A DNA stretch of 6,095 nucleotides, taken from assembly GCA_018266095.1 (NCBI GenBank), contig JAFEBC010000635.1:1-6095 (forward strand), written 5' to 3'. Below are positions 1 to 5,866 of this stretch, piece by piece (within the stretch, counting starts at the first letter, position 1; each line of letters opens with the position of its first letter). The translations under genes and the position numbers were made by a program. The notes beneath the pieces are model-generated. The model searched no databases, was not told the origin of the DNA, and was given only the letters and a program-made list of their open reading frames with translations. This DNA is from Deltaproteobacteria bacterium. GTDB lineage: Bacteria > Myxococcota > Myxococcia > Myxococcales > 40CM-4-68-19.

Positions 1-1278
1 GTCGAAGCGCTCGCGCCGCGGTGCCCGACGGTCAAGGGGTTCGTCGCCCTCTGTGCGCGGGACGGCCTGCCCTCCACCAAGGCCTGCCTGACCTTGCTCT
101 GCTCCGAGGATCTCCTCGAGAGCGGCAGCGATGGCTACCGCTGGCCCGTGCTCGACGAAGAGGACGCCTGCGGCCTCTGCTACACCTCGGCCACCATCGG
201 CAATCCCAAGGGCGCGCTCTATTCGCACCGCTCCACCGTGCTGCACGCGTTCGCCGCCGCGCTGCCGGACGCCATGTCGCTCTCCGCCCGAGACAGCGTC
301 CTGCCCGTGGTGCCGATGTTCCACGTCAACGCCTGGGGCATCCCCTACGCCGCGCCGCTGGTGGGCGCCAAGCTCGTGTTCCCCGGCCCCGCCCTCGACG
401 GCAAGTCGATCTTCGAGCTCTTCGAGAGCGAGAAGGTCACCTTCTCCGCCGGCGTGCCCACGGTGTGGCTCGGGCTGCTCAACCATTTGTCTCAACACAA
501 TCTTCGTTTTGTATCGTTACAAAGAACCATCATCGGCGGCTCGGCCTGCCCGCCCTCGATGATCCGCGCCTTCCGCGAGCAGTACGGCGTCGAGGTGATC
601 CACGCCTGGGGCATGACCGAGATGTCTCCCCTGGGCACGCTCTGCAAGCTGCAGAACAAGCACCTGGCGCTGCCCGTGGAGGCGCAGCAGAAGCTGCTCG
701 AGAAGCAGGGGCACGCCATCTTCGGCGTCGATATGAAGATCGTGGACGACGCGGGCGCGGAGCTGCCTTGGGACGGCAAGACCTACGGGCACCTGTTCGT
801 GCGGGGACCTTGGGTGGTGCGTGAGTACTTCCGCGGCGAGGCCGATCCGCTGGTCAAGGACGCGCAGGGCGCGGGCTGGTTTCCGACCGGCGATGTGGCC
901 ACCATCGACGCCGACGGCTACATGCAGATCACCGACCGCAGCAAGGACGTGATCAAGTCGGGCGGCGAGTGGGTCAGCTCCATCGAGCTGGAGAACCTGG
1001 CCATGTCCTGCCCGGGCGTGGCGCAGGCGGCGGTGATCGGGCTCCCGCATCCCAAGTGGAGCGAGCGGCCGCTCCTGCTCATCGTGAAGAAGCCGGGAGC
1101 CCAGGTCACGCGCGAGGAGGTGCTCGCGCACTACGAGGGGAAGGTGCCCAAGTGGTGGCTGCCCGACGACGTGAAGTTCGTGGACGCCATCCCGCTCGGC
1201 GCGACGGGGAAGATCCTCAAGACGAGGCTGCGCGAGCAGTTCAAGGACTACGTCTTCCCGGGTGCTCCTCATTCCTGA
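1..1278 (+). CDS. AMP-forming acyl-CoA synthetase, AlkK/DmdB-like (5' end missing)
   Basis: This gene would join a fatty or other carboxylic acid to CoA through an acyl-adenylate, using ATP, probably in the cytoplasm. The frame is open from base 1 with no credible start, so the gene enters from the left. The 425 codons seen, against roughly 540 for the family, suggest about 115 residues are missing. Visible motifs, numbered from base 1: ATP loop YTSATIGNPKG (61-71), PMFHVNAWG (about 105-113), IGGSACP (about 178-184), HAWGMTE (about 201-207), GWFPTGD (292-298), DRSKDVIKSGGEW (about 312-324) and the C-terminal GKILKT with the likely catalytic Lys404. The HVNAWG and GGSACP signatures point to the medium/long-chain fatty-acid or methylthiopropionate ligase group; the substrate cannot be chosen. 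Two oddities are an Ala in place of the usual Gly in the ATP loop and an AT-rich rare-codon block at 484-525. The stop codon lies inside a palindrome. The family is certain; the exact substrate is not. Confidence 0.93.
   Translation, partial: VEALAPRCPTVKGFVALCARDGLPSTKACLTLLCSEDLLESGSDGYRWPVLDEEDACGLCYTSATIGNPKGALYSHRSTVLHAFAAALPDAMSLSARDSVLPVVPMFHVNAWGIPYAAPLVGAKLVFPGPALDGKSIFELFESEKVTFSAGVPTVWLGLLNHLSQHNLRFVSLQRTIIGGSACPPSMIRAFREQYGVEVIHAWGMTEMSPLGTLCKLQNKHLALPVEAQQKLLEKQGHAIFGVDMKIVDDAGAELPWDGKTYGHLFVRGPWVVREYFRGEADPLVKDAQGAGWFPTGDVATIDADGYMQITDRSKDVIKSGGEWVSSIELENLAMSCPGVAQAAVIGLPHPKWSERPLLLIVKKPGAQVTREEVLAHYEGKVPKWWLPDDVKFVDAIPLGATGKILKTRLREQFKDYVFPGAPHS
484..525 (+). other. AT-rich rare-codon island inside the acyl-CoA synthetase gene
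   Basis: Fourteen successive codons (CAT TTG TCT CAA CAC AAT, then CTT CGT TTT GTA TCG TTA, then CAA AGA) contain 14 G or C in 42 bases, about 33%. The gene on either side is around 70% and almost always uses G or C in the third position. The frame is unbroken, and the encoded residues HLSQHNLRFVSLQR run directly into the family motif IGGSACP, as expected for this family, so this is not an obvious insertion. A replaced DNA segment from a low-GC relative, selection for slow translation, or an overlapping nucleic-acid signal are all possible. The observation is direct; the cause is unknown. Confidence 0.85.
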
Positions 1279-1295
1279 GTGAACACTCAGGAATG
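1270..1295. repeat. Perfect 12-bp-arm palindrome at a convergent gene end (terminator or operator candidate)
   Basis: Arms 1270-1281 and 1284-1295 are exact inverted complements around AA. The centre reads CTGAGTGAACACTCAG (1275-1290). The synthetase stop codon (1276-1278) lies in the left arm. As RNA it gives an 11-12 bp hairpin in either direction, so it could end both the synthetase transcript and that of the hydrolase that stops at 1399. However, no T tract follows on either strand. As DNA, the symmetric TGAGTG/CACTCA form is what a TetR-type dimer would bind. A related copy lies at 2991-3014. Confidence 0.7.
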
Positions 1296-1398
1296 CGGGC
1301 GCGCGCTCTCGCGAACGCTCCGTGGACTCCACCGACCCGGCGTCCGTCATCTCGGGCGCCAGCGACAGCATCGGGATGAGCGGCAGAGCGTCCGCGGG

Positions 1399-2148
1399 TC
1401 AGGTCTTGAGCGTCTCCGCGAAGAACTGCAGCAGCGTCGCCCAATGGCGGTCGGCGGCGGCGCGATCGTAGCCCGAGTAGTGGTCCTCGATGGCGAAGCC
1501 GTGGCGTGCCGGATAGGTCTCGAGCGCGAACTGCACGCCGGCCGCCGTGAGCGTGGCGACGAGCTTGTCCTTCATCGCCTCGGGGAACGAGCCGTCGTCG
1601 GTGGCCGCCCCGATGTACAGGCGCGCCTTCATCTGCGCCGCGAGCGTGTGCGGGCTGTCGGGCGAATCGGCTGCGAGGCCGCCGCCGTGGAACGACGCGG
1701 CCGCGCTCACGCGCGCTCCGAAGAGGCCGGCGAGCTTGAGCGCGAGGTTCCCGCCCAGGCAGTAGCCCACCGTCCCCAGGCGCGCTTGCAGCACGTCGGC
1801 GCGCGCGGAGAGATGGTTGAGTACGCACTCAGCATCGCGCTTGAAGTTCTCCATCTTGGTGGCCGGCAGGAAGTAGGTCTGGAACCAGTGCGGGCGCCGC
1901 GCCGGATCCGCCACCATGGCGAACACCTCCGTGGGATCGTACTTGCCCGAGCGGTGGAAGAGATCCGGCAGGGCCACCAGGTAGCCGTTGGCCGCGAGGC
2001 GCTCGCACATGGCGAAGAGCGTGGGCCGCACGCCGCCGCCGTCCATGCAGAAGAAGACCGCGGGCCAGGGGCCGGCGCCCGCAGGCGTGAACACGTGGAG
2101 GTCGAAGGTGCCGTCGGCGTTCGTGAGCGCGTGCGTCTCGTGGGCCAT
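1399..2148 (-). CDS. Dienelactone hydrolase family protein
   Basis: This is probably a cytoplasmic alpha/beta-fold hydrolase of 249 residues, the usual family length. Residues 28-39 form the first core strand and oxyanion region (WPAVFFCMDGGG). The nucleophile motif GYCLGG puts the catalytic Cys at 130, the Cys version typical of dienelactone hydrolases rather than Ser. The remaining triad would be Asp184 or Asp185 (ATDDGSF) and His216 (ARHGF). In the classic pathway the enzyme opens dienelactone to maleylacetate during chloroaromatic breakdown, but many homologues have unknown substrates, and no other aromatic-degradation gene is visible here. The ATG at 2148 is preferred over one 11 codons upstream (2181) because GGGAGA sits 6 bases before it and the extra residues do not look family-like. 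It is convergent with the synthetase gene and divergent from the next hydrolase. No signal peptide is visible. Confidence 0.9.
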   Translation of the reverse strand: MAHETHALTNADGTFDLHVFTPAGAGPWPAVFFCMDGGGVRPTLFAMCERLAANGYLVALPDLFHRSGKYDPTEVFAMVADPARRPHWFQTYFLPATKMENFKRDAECVLNHLSARADVLQARLGTVGYCLGGNLALKLAGLFGARVSAAASFHGGGLAADSPDSPHTLAAQMKARLYIGAATDDGSFPEAMKDKLVATLTAAGVQFALETYPARHGFAIEDHYSGYDRAAADRHWATLLQFFAETLKT

Positions 2149-2154
2149 GTGGTG

Positions 2155-2160
2155 TCTCCC
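2155..2160 (-). promoter_or_regulatory. Ribosome binding site of the dienelactone hydrolase gene
   Basis: On the minus strand this reads GGGAGA, 6 bases before the ATG at 2148. It decides the start: the alternative upstream ATG at 2181 would place this sequence inside the coding region. Confidence 0.55.
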
Positions 2161-2161
2161 G

Positions 2162-2167
2162 GGTGAG
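2162..2167 (+). promoter_or_regulatory. Possible ribosome binding site of the alpha/beta hydrolase gene
   Basis: GGTGAG lies 7 bases before the ATG at 2175 and matches the GGTGA end of the canonical anti-16S pairing. It favours ATG 2175 over the in-frame GTG at 2163, which lies inside this very sequence and has no site of its own. Confidence 0.4.
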
Positions 2168-2192
2168 TCACGATATGGCATGCGTCGTGACT
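2166..2192. repeat. 8-bp inverted repeat across the divergent gene starts (possible operator)
   Basis: AGTCACGA (2166-2173) and TCGTGACT (2185-2192) are exact inverted complements separated by 11 bases. The element covers the ATG of the plus-strand hydrolase and lies just upstream of the divergent dienelactone hydrolase gene. A dimeric repressor bound here could control both genes. An 8-bp match in GC-rich DNA can also arise by chance. Confidence 0.3.
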
Positions 2193-3002
2193 GGACCAGA
2201 CTCGAAGCGTGCCGAGGCCGACGCGCCGTTGAACGTCATGCTGCTCCACTCCAGCGGGCTCGCTGGGCGGCAGTTCCGCTCCGTGGAGACCGAGCTGCGC
2301 AAGCGCGGCCTCGTCACGCTCGCGCCCGACCTCATCGGTCACGGCACCACCCCGCCCTGGCCCAACGACCAGCCGTACGACTTCGAGCGCGATCTGGAGC
2401 TGCTCGAGCGGCACCTCCAGCGCGCGGTGAAGCCGTTCCACCTCGTCGGGCACTCGTTCGGCGGCATGCTGGCGCTCAAGCTCGCCCTGCGCGATCCCGC
2501 GCGCGTGGCTTCGCTGTCGCTCTACGACCCGGTCGCCTTCGGCCTGCTCGATCGCGAGAAGGACCCGGAGTGGAAGGACGATCTGGGGCGCGTGAAGTTC
2601 GGCTGGGGCCAGACCGCCGAGGAGCAGGAGGAGTGGATGGCGGGCTTCGTCGGCTACTGGAGCGGACGCGGCGCGTGGGGCTTCATGCGCCCCGAGGCGC
2701 AGCGCGACTTCGCCCGCGCAGGAAGGGCGATGCACGACGGGGCGCGCGCCTTGGTGAACGACACGACCCCGGCCTCGGCCTACGCGAAGCTGGACATGCC
2801 CGCGCTGCTGATGACCGGCCCGCTCACGCCGCCGGCCGAGCGCAAGGTGATGCAGAAGCTCGCGGCCACCTTGCCCAAGGCGCGCCTCGTGGTCTTCCCG
2901 GGCGCCGGGCACATGGGGCCGCTGACGCACGCGCTGGACGTGAACGCCGCCATCGTCGACCAGATCACGAACCCGCGCGGGGCGCACGCCATGACTGAGT
3001 GA
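2175..3002 (+). CDS. Alpha/beta hydrolase (alpha/beta-fold esterase-like)
   Basis: The 275-residue product has the standard alpha/beta-hydrolase layout: an oxyanion strand with LLHSSGLAG (about 23-31), then PDLIGHG (51-57), the nucleophile elbow GHSFGG with Ser94 (92-97), a cap region rich in Trp, Glu and Gly (about 125-195), and GHMGPLTHA holding the catalytic His246. The usual catalytic Asp after the seventh strand is absent (TGPLTPPAER, 214-223). Asp118 in LYDPVAF, after the sixth strand, may act instead, an arrangement I believe is normal in this subgroup. No signal peptide or membrane segment is seen, so it is probably cytoplasmic. The substrate is unknown; ester, lactone or thioester cleavage are candidates. 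ATG 2175 is chosen over GTG 2163 from ribosome-site spacing. Its start lies 26 bases from the divergent hydrolase start, so promoters must reach into coding DNA. The stop codon lies in a palindrome. Confidence 0.88.
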   Translation: MACVVTGPDSKRAEADAPLNVMLLHSSGLAGRQFRSVETELRKRGLVTLAPDLIGHGTTPPWPNDQPYDFERDLELLERHLQRAVKPFHLVGHSFGGMLALKLALRDPARVASLSLYDPVAFGLLDREKDPEWKDDLGRVKFGWGQTAEEQEEWMAGFVGYWSGRGAWGFMRPEAQRDFARAGRAMHDGARALVNDTTPASAYAKLDMPALLMTGPLTPPAERKVMQKLAATLPKARLVVFPGAGHMGPLTHALDVNAAIVDQITNPRGAHAMTE

Positions 3003-3014
3003 CTACTCAGTCAT
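2991..3014. repeat. Palindrome at the hydrolase stop codon (terminator or TetR/FadR-like operator candidate)
   Basis: Arms ATGACTGAGT (2991-3000) and ACTCAGTCAT (3005-3014) are exact inverted complements around GACT. The stop TGA (3000-3002) sits at the centre. The inner 16 bases match the palindrome at 1275-1290 in 14 positions, while the outer arm bases differ but stay paired. Downstream is TGCATTTTCC, a short T-rich run that fits a weak terminator. The 18 bases at 2996-3013 also fit, at all but two positions, the Bacillus FadR (TetR family) operator consensus TGAATGAMTANTCATTCA as I remember it. Both roles remain open. Confidence 0.6.
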
Positions 3015-3160
3015 TGCATTTTCCTGGTATCGCACCCGCGAATCCCCCTCCCACGTCTGACCGATGCCAGGCAGGCCGGAGTGGGACCTAGTCTCCGCTC
3101 CCTTTTCATCGGACGCCCCTTCAGGCGTCGGCACCTCGAGAGCCACAAGGACACACCGTC
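3003..3160 (+). other. Intergenic leader region of the metalloprotease gene
   Basis: This 158-bp gap carries the right arm of the palindrome and the protease ribosome site. A weak promoter-like pair, TTGCAT (3014-3019) and GCGAAT (3038-3043) with an 18-base spacer, can be drawn, but the -10 match is only 3 of 6, so no promoter is claimed. The protease frame has a TAG at 3089-3091 and no alternative start codon before 3161. Confidence 0.4.
3147..3151 (+). promoter_or_regulatory. Ribosome binding site of the metalloprotease gene
   Basis: AAGGA lies 9 bases before the ATG at 3161 and supports that start. No other start codon exists in this frame between the upstream in-frame stop and 3161. Confidence 0.6.
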
Positions 3161-5035
3161 ATGCTGACCGCTCTGCTCGCGATCACCACGCTCGCCGCTC
3201 CCCTCGCCGACACCCGCGCCCGGGACGAGGCCATCGACGCCCTCGTGCGCGCGTCACCCGAGGCGCGCTTCCTCCCCGCCCGGCACGGCGAGATCGGCCT
3301 GGCGCTGGACCTGTCGGTCGCCCCGCGCGAGGTGGACGCGGAGCTCGCGGCGCGCACGTTCCTGTCCGAGCACGGCGCGGCCTTCGGCGTGCGCGACAGC
3401 GATGTGCTGGTGCTGCGCAAGGGCCTGCTCGCGGGCGAGTCGGGGCCGCTGGTGTTCGAGCGCACGGTGAACGGCCTGACCGTCTTCGGCGGTCACGTCA
3501 CGGTGGGCATCGGCGCCCGCGGCGAGATCACCAGCGCCAGCTCGATCGGCGCGCTGCCGGCCATCGTGAGCGACTTCCGCGTGGACGAGCAGGCGGCCCG
3601 CCGCGCCGCGCTCGCCAGCTTCCCCGGTGACGTGGCGTGGGTGGCCAAGGGCTACAGCGTCGCCGATGACGGCCTGCACGCGACGTACCTCGCGGCCGTG
3701 GTGCAGCAGAAGCCGTACAAGAGCTTCCGCGTGTCCGTCGACGGCAACACGGGCCGCGCGGGCCTCGCCATGCCGATGCTGCGCTACGCGAACCAGGCCA
3801 AGCTCTACCGCATCAGCCCGAGCAAGCCGTACGCGACCACCGTCCCGCCGGCCGCGTGCAACATCACCACCGACTCCAAGGGCAACAAGAAGTACGACAC
3901 CTGCGCGCCCGCCGAGATGGTCACGCTGCAGGGCCTGAAGGGCGACGGCACGCTCAGCGGCAACCCGGTGCAGCACCAGGGCCGCACCAGCGTCTACAAC
4001 TGCAAGGGCGGCACGACCTACAGCACCACCGCCTGCACGCAGACGTTCAAGGCCGACGGCAACGGCGACTTCATCCCCTCGAACCTCACCGACTACACCA
4101 CCAGCACCACGGACCAGATGTCGGAGCTGCAGGCGTACTACTTCGTCGACATCCACTCGCGCTTCATGGACTCGCTCGACCCGAGCTTCGTGGGCCTGCC
4201 GCTCATCCCCGGCTTCCCCAACGCCTACACCTCGGGCGGCGCGGGGCTCATCGGCGGCGGCGGCGCGAGCGCGCTCGACAACGCCTTCTTCGACCCGGCG
4301 AACAAGATCATGGTCTTCGGCCAGGGCTCGTCGGTCGACTTCGCCTACGACGGCGAGGTGGTCTTCCACGAGATGACGCACGCGGCCTGCGGCGCCATCG
4401 GCGACACCATCCACGCGCCCGACGTGCTCTTCCCCGTCGCGCACGCGGGCGGCCTGCTCGTCGATCCGCTCGCCATCAACGAGGGCAACGCCGACACGTT
4501 CTCGTTCATGGAGCCGGGCGTGAACGATCCGTACCTCGCCGAGTTCGACGCGCGCGACGAGATCTCGCTCCTCGGCCAGACCATCCCGGTCGGCCCCGCG
4601 GGCTACATCCGCGACGAGGGCCCGGACTTCCTCAAGACCTGCCAGGGCGACGGCAACGCCACCAACCCGGGCCGCAGCGGCGAGGCGCACGACGACGGCG
4701 AGGTGTGGGCCGAGTTCACCTACGAGGCGTTCCAGGGCTTGAAGCCCATCCCGGTGCCGAGCGGCGCGACGTACCAGTCGGTGGCCTCGCCCACCATGTT
4801 CAAGGCGCTGCAGCAGCTCATCGCGCTCCCCAGCGAGCAGCAGACCTTCAGCGTCTACGCCAGCCTCTTCGAGGGCCAGGTGCGCAACGCCTACGGCAAC
4901 GCGGCCGGCGACTACGTGCACTGCGTGGCGCAGCGGCACGCCATCCCCGACTGCGACGGCCAGCTCGTCACCGTGTACTCGGGCGAGAAGCCCTTCAACG
5001 ACACCTACGTGCAGAACGCGTGGAAGGCCTTCTAA
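3161..5035 (+). CDS. Secreted M36 (fungalysin-type) zinc metalloprotease, ended early by an in-frame TAA
   Basis: The 624-residue product would be an exported zinc endopeptidase. Residues 1-16 form a short hydrophobic leader (MLTALLAITTLAAPLA) without the usual Lys or Arg near its start. A propeptide follows: an FTP-type segment with ERTVNGLTVFGGHV (100-113) and a PepSY-like segment at about 140-200, which normally chaperones and inhibits the enzyme until cleaved. Two Cys pairs at about 233-247 and 282-292 could form disulfides. The catalytic region has HEMTH (zinc ligands His403 and His407, catalytic Glu404), NEGNAD with third ligand Glu441, and HDDGEVWAE (510-518), a pattern typical of M36. 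The frame is stopped by TAA at codon 625, just after NAWKAF, near where an M36 catalytic domain would end. The same frame continues open for 277 codons with the C-terminal domains, so this is best read as the front of one 902-codon gene. The shortened product may still be an active soluble enzyme. Confidence 0.88.
   Translation: MLTALLAITTLAAPLADTRARDEAIDALVRASPEARFLPARHGEIGLALDLSVAPREVDAELAARTFLSEHGAAFGVRDSDVLVLRKGLLAGESGPLVFERTVNGLTVFGGHVTVGIGARGEITSASSIGALPAIVSDFRVDEQAARRAALASFPGDVAWVAKGYSVADDGLHATYLAAVVQQKPYKSFRVSVDGNTGRAGLAMPMLRYANQAKLYRISPSKPYATTVPPAACNITTDSKGNKKYDTCAPAEMVTLQGLKGDGTLSGNPVQHQGRTSVYNCKGGTTYSTTACTQTFKADGNGDFIPSNLTDYTTSTTDQMSELQAYYFVDIHSRFMDSLDPSFVGLPLIPGFPNAYTSGGAGLIGGGGASALDNAFFDPANKIMVFGQGSSVDFAYDGEVVFHEMTHAACGAIGDTIHAPDVLFPVAHAGGLLVDPLAINEGNADTFSFMEPGVNDPYLAEFDARDEISLLGQTIPVGPAGYIRDEGPDFLKTCQGDGNATNPGRSGEAHDDGEVWAEFTYEAFQGLKPIPVPSGATYQSVASPTMFKALQQLIALPSEQQTFSVYASLFEGQVRNAYGNAAGDYVHCVAQRHAIPDCDGQLVTVYSGEKPFNDTYVQNAWKAF
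5033..5035 (+). other. In-frame TAA splitting the metalloprotease gene
   Basis: The context is GCC TTC TAA TAC TCG AAG. Upstream and downstream frames are identical and there is no frameshift. TAC (Tyr) is one base away and is the favoured codon type here, so a TAC-to-TAA change is the simplest origin. A T follows TAA, generally a strong stop context, which argues against efficient readthrough. Confidence 0.9.
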
Positions 5036-5587
5036 TACTCGAAGGCCGAGCTCTACGGCAGCGGCTCTGTGCCCTCGGGCTTCGACGGCGTGCCGGGCTC
5101 GTTCCAGTGGAAGCTGCACGTGCCCGCGGGCGCGACCGGCATCAAGGTCAACGTGTGCGACGTGACGCCCCAGGTGAAGCTCGGGCCGATCGTGATCTCG
5201 GCGGGCGGCACGGGCAACCTCAAGATCTCGTACGGCAAGCCGGTGGCGCACGGGGTCAACGGCAGCGGCGAGTCGGCCGACTGGACCTACCCGGGCACGG
5301 GCTCGTGGACGGTGCCGTACCTCGACTGCGGCAGCTCGATCTCGGGCGGCACCAAGACCACCACCGCCACCATCTCGGGCTCGAGCTGCGACAACTGCAC
5401 CAACGTGTCCGGCGACGACAGCCACGCCATCGCCGAAGGCGACTGGTACTTCCAGGTGGAGAACTCGGGCGGCGCGGCGTCGTTCGCGGCGTTCAGCGTG
5501 GACATCATCGGCGGCACGGCGCCCACGCGCACCGCGGTCTCGCACCCGACGTGCACGCTCGACACCAGCGGCATCCCCACCGGCGGC

Positions 5588-5698
5588 ACGGACGCGGGCA
5601 CCGACGCGGGCTCGGGCAATGACGCGGGCTCGGGCAACGACGCGGGCACCGGCAACGGCAACGACGCGGGCAATCCGAATCCGGGCAACGACGCGGGC
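5588..5698 (+). repeat. DAG-rich tandem repeat linker
   Basis: The coding DNA repeats GAC GCG GGC (Asp-Ala-Gly) six times, separated by short Thr, Ser, Gly, Asn and Pro spacers such as TDAG and SGNDAG. It forms an acidic, flexible linker between the PPC-like domain and the anchor tail. The near-identical units could change in number by slippage. Linkers of this composition are common in surface proteins of Myxococcota. Confidence 0.85.
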
Positions 5699-5779
5699 CA
5701 GGCGGACGGCGGCCAGTTCACCTGCCCCGACGGCTCGCTCTCGCAGAACGGCCAGTGCCTCGGCTCCATCGGCACGCGC

Positions 5780-5866
5780 GGCTGCGACCAGACGGGCGCG
5801 GGCGTGCTCGCGTTGGTGGGCCTCGCGGCGGTCTTCATGAACCGCCGCCGGCGATCGCAGGCCTCG
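5780..5866 (+). other. MYXO-CTERM-type sorting tail
   Basis: The encoded tail has a Cys (5783-5785) preceded by Gly, then QTGAG, a hydrophobic run VLALVGLAAVFM, and NRRRRSQAS at the very end. This order of Cys, transmembrane helix and Arg cluster is the hallmark of MYXO-CTERM sorting signals. Only one Cys is present, whereas many examples have two or more. It lies behind the in-frame TAA and may never be made. Confidence 0.75.

Noticed and set aside
517..1371. A 284-codon minus-strand open frame over the synthetase gene.
   Set aside because: Low-complexity Arg/Leu/His composition, antisense to conserved AMP-ligase motifs, and no family features.
1279..2166. A 295-codon plus-strand open frame beginning right after the synthetase stop.
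   Set aside because: It is antisense to the dienelactone hydrolase gene with its GYCLGG motif and has shadow-like Arg/Val/Glu composition.
1707..2987. A 426-codon minus-strand open frame spanning both hydrolase genes.
   Set aside because: It overlaps the true dienelactone hydrolase frame out of phase and lies antisense to the alpha/beta hydrolase; its composition is repetitive Arg/Pro/Ala.
3014..3043. TTGCAT and GCGAAT as a sigma-70 promoter for the protease.
   Set aside because: The -10 element matches only 3 of 6 positions, too weak to claim.
5588..5698. Short regular repeats as a possible CRISPR array.
   Set aside because: Units are 9-18 bases, in frame and translate to DAG repeats within a protein linker; there are no spacers of constant length.
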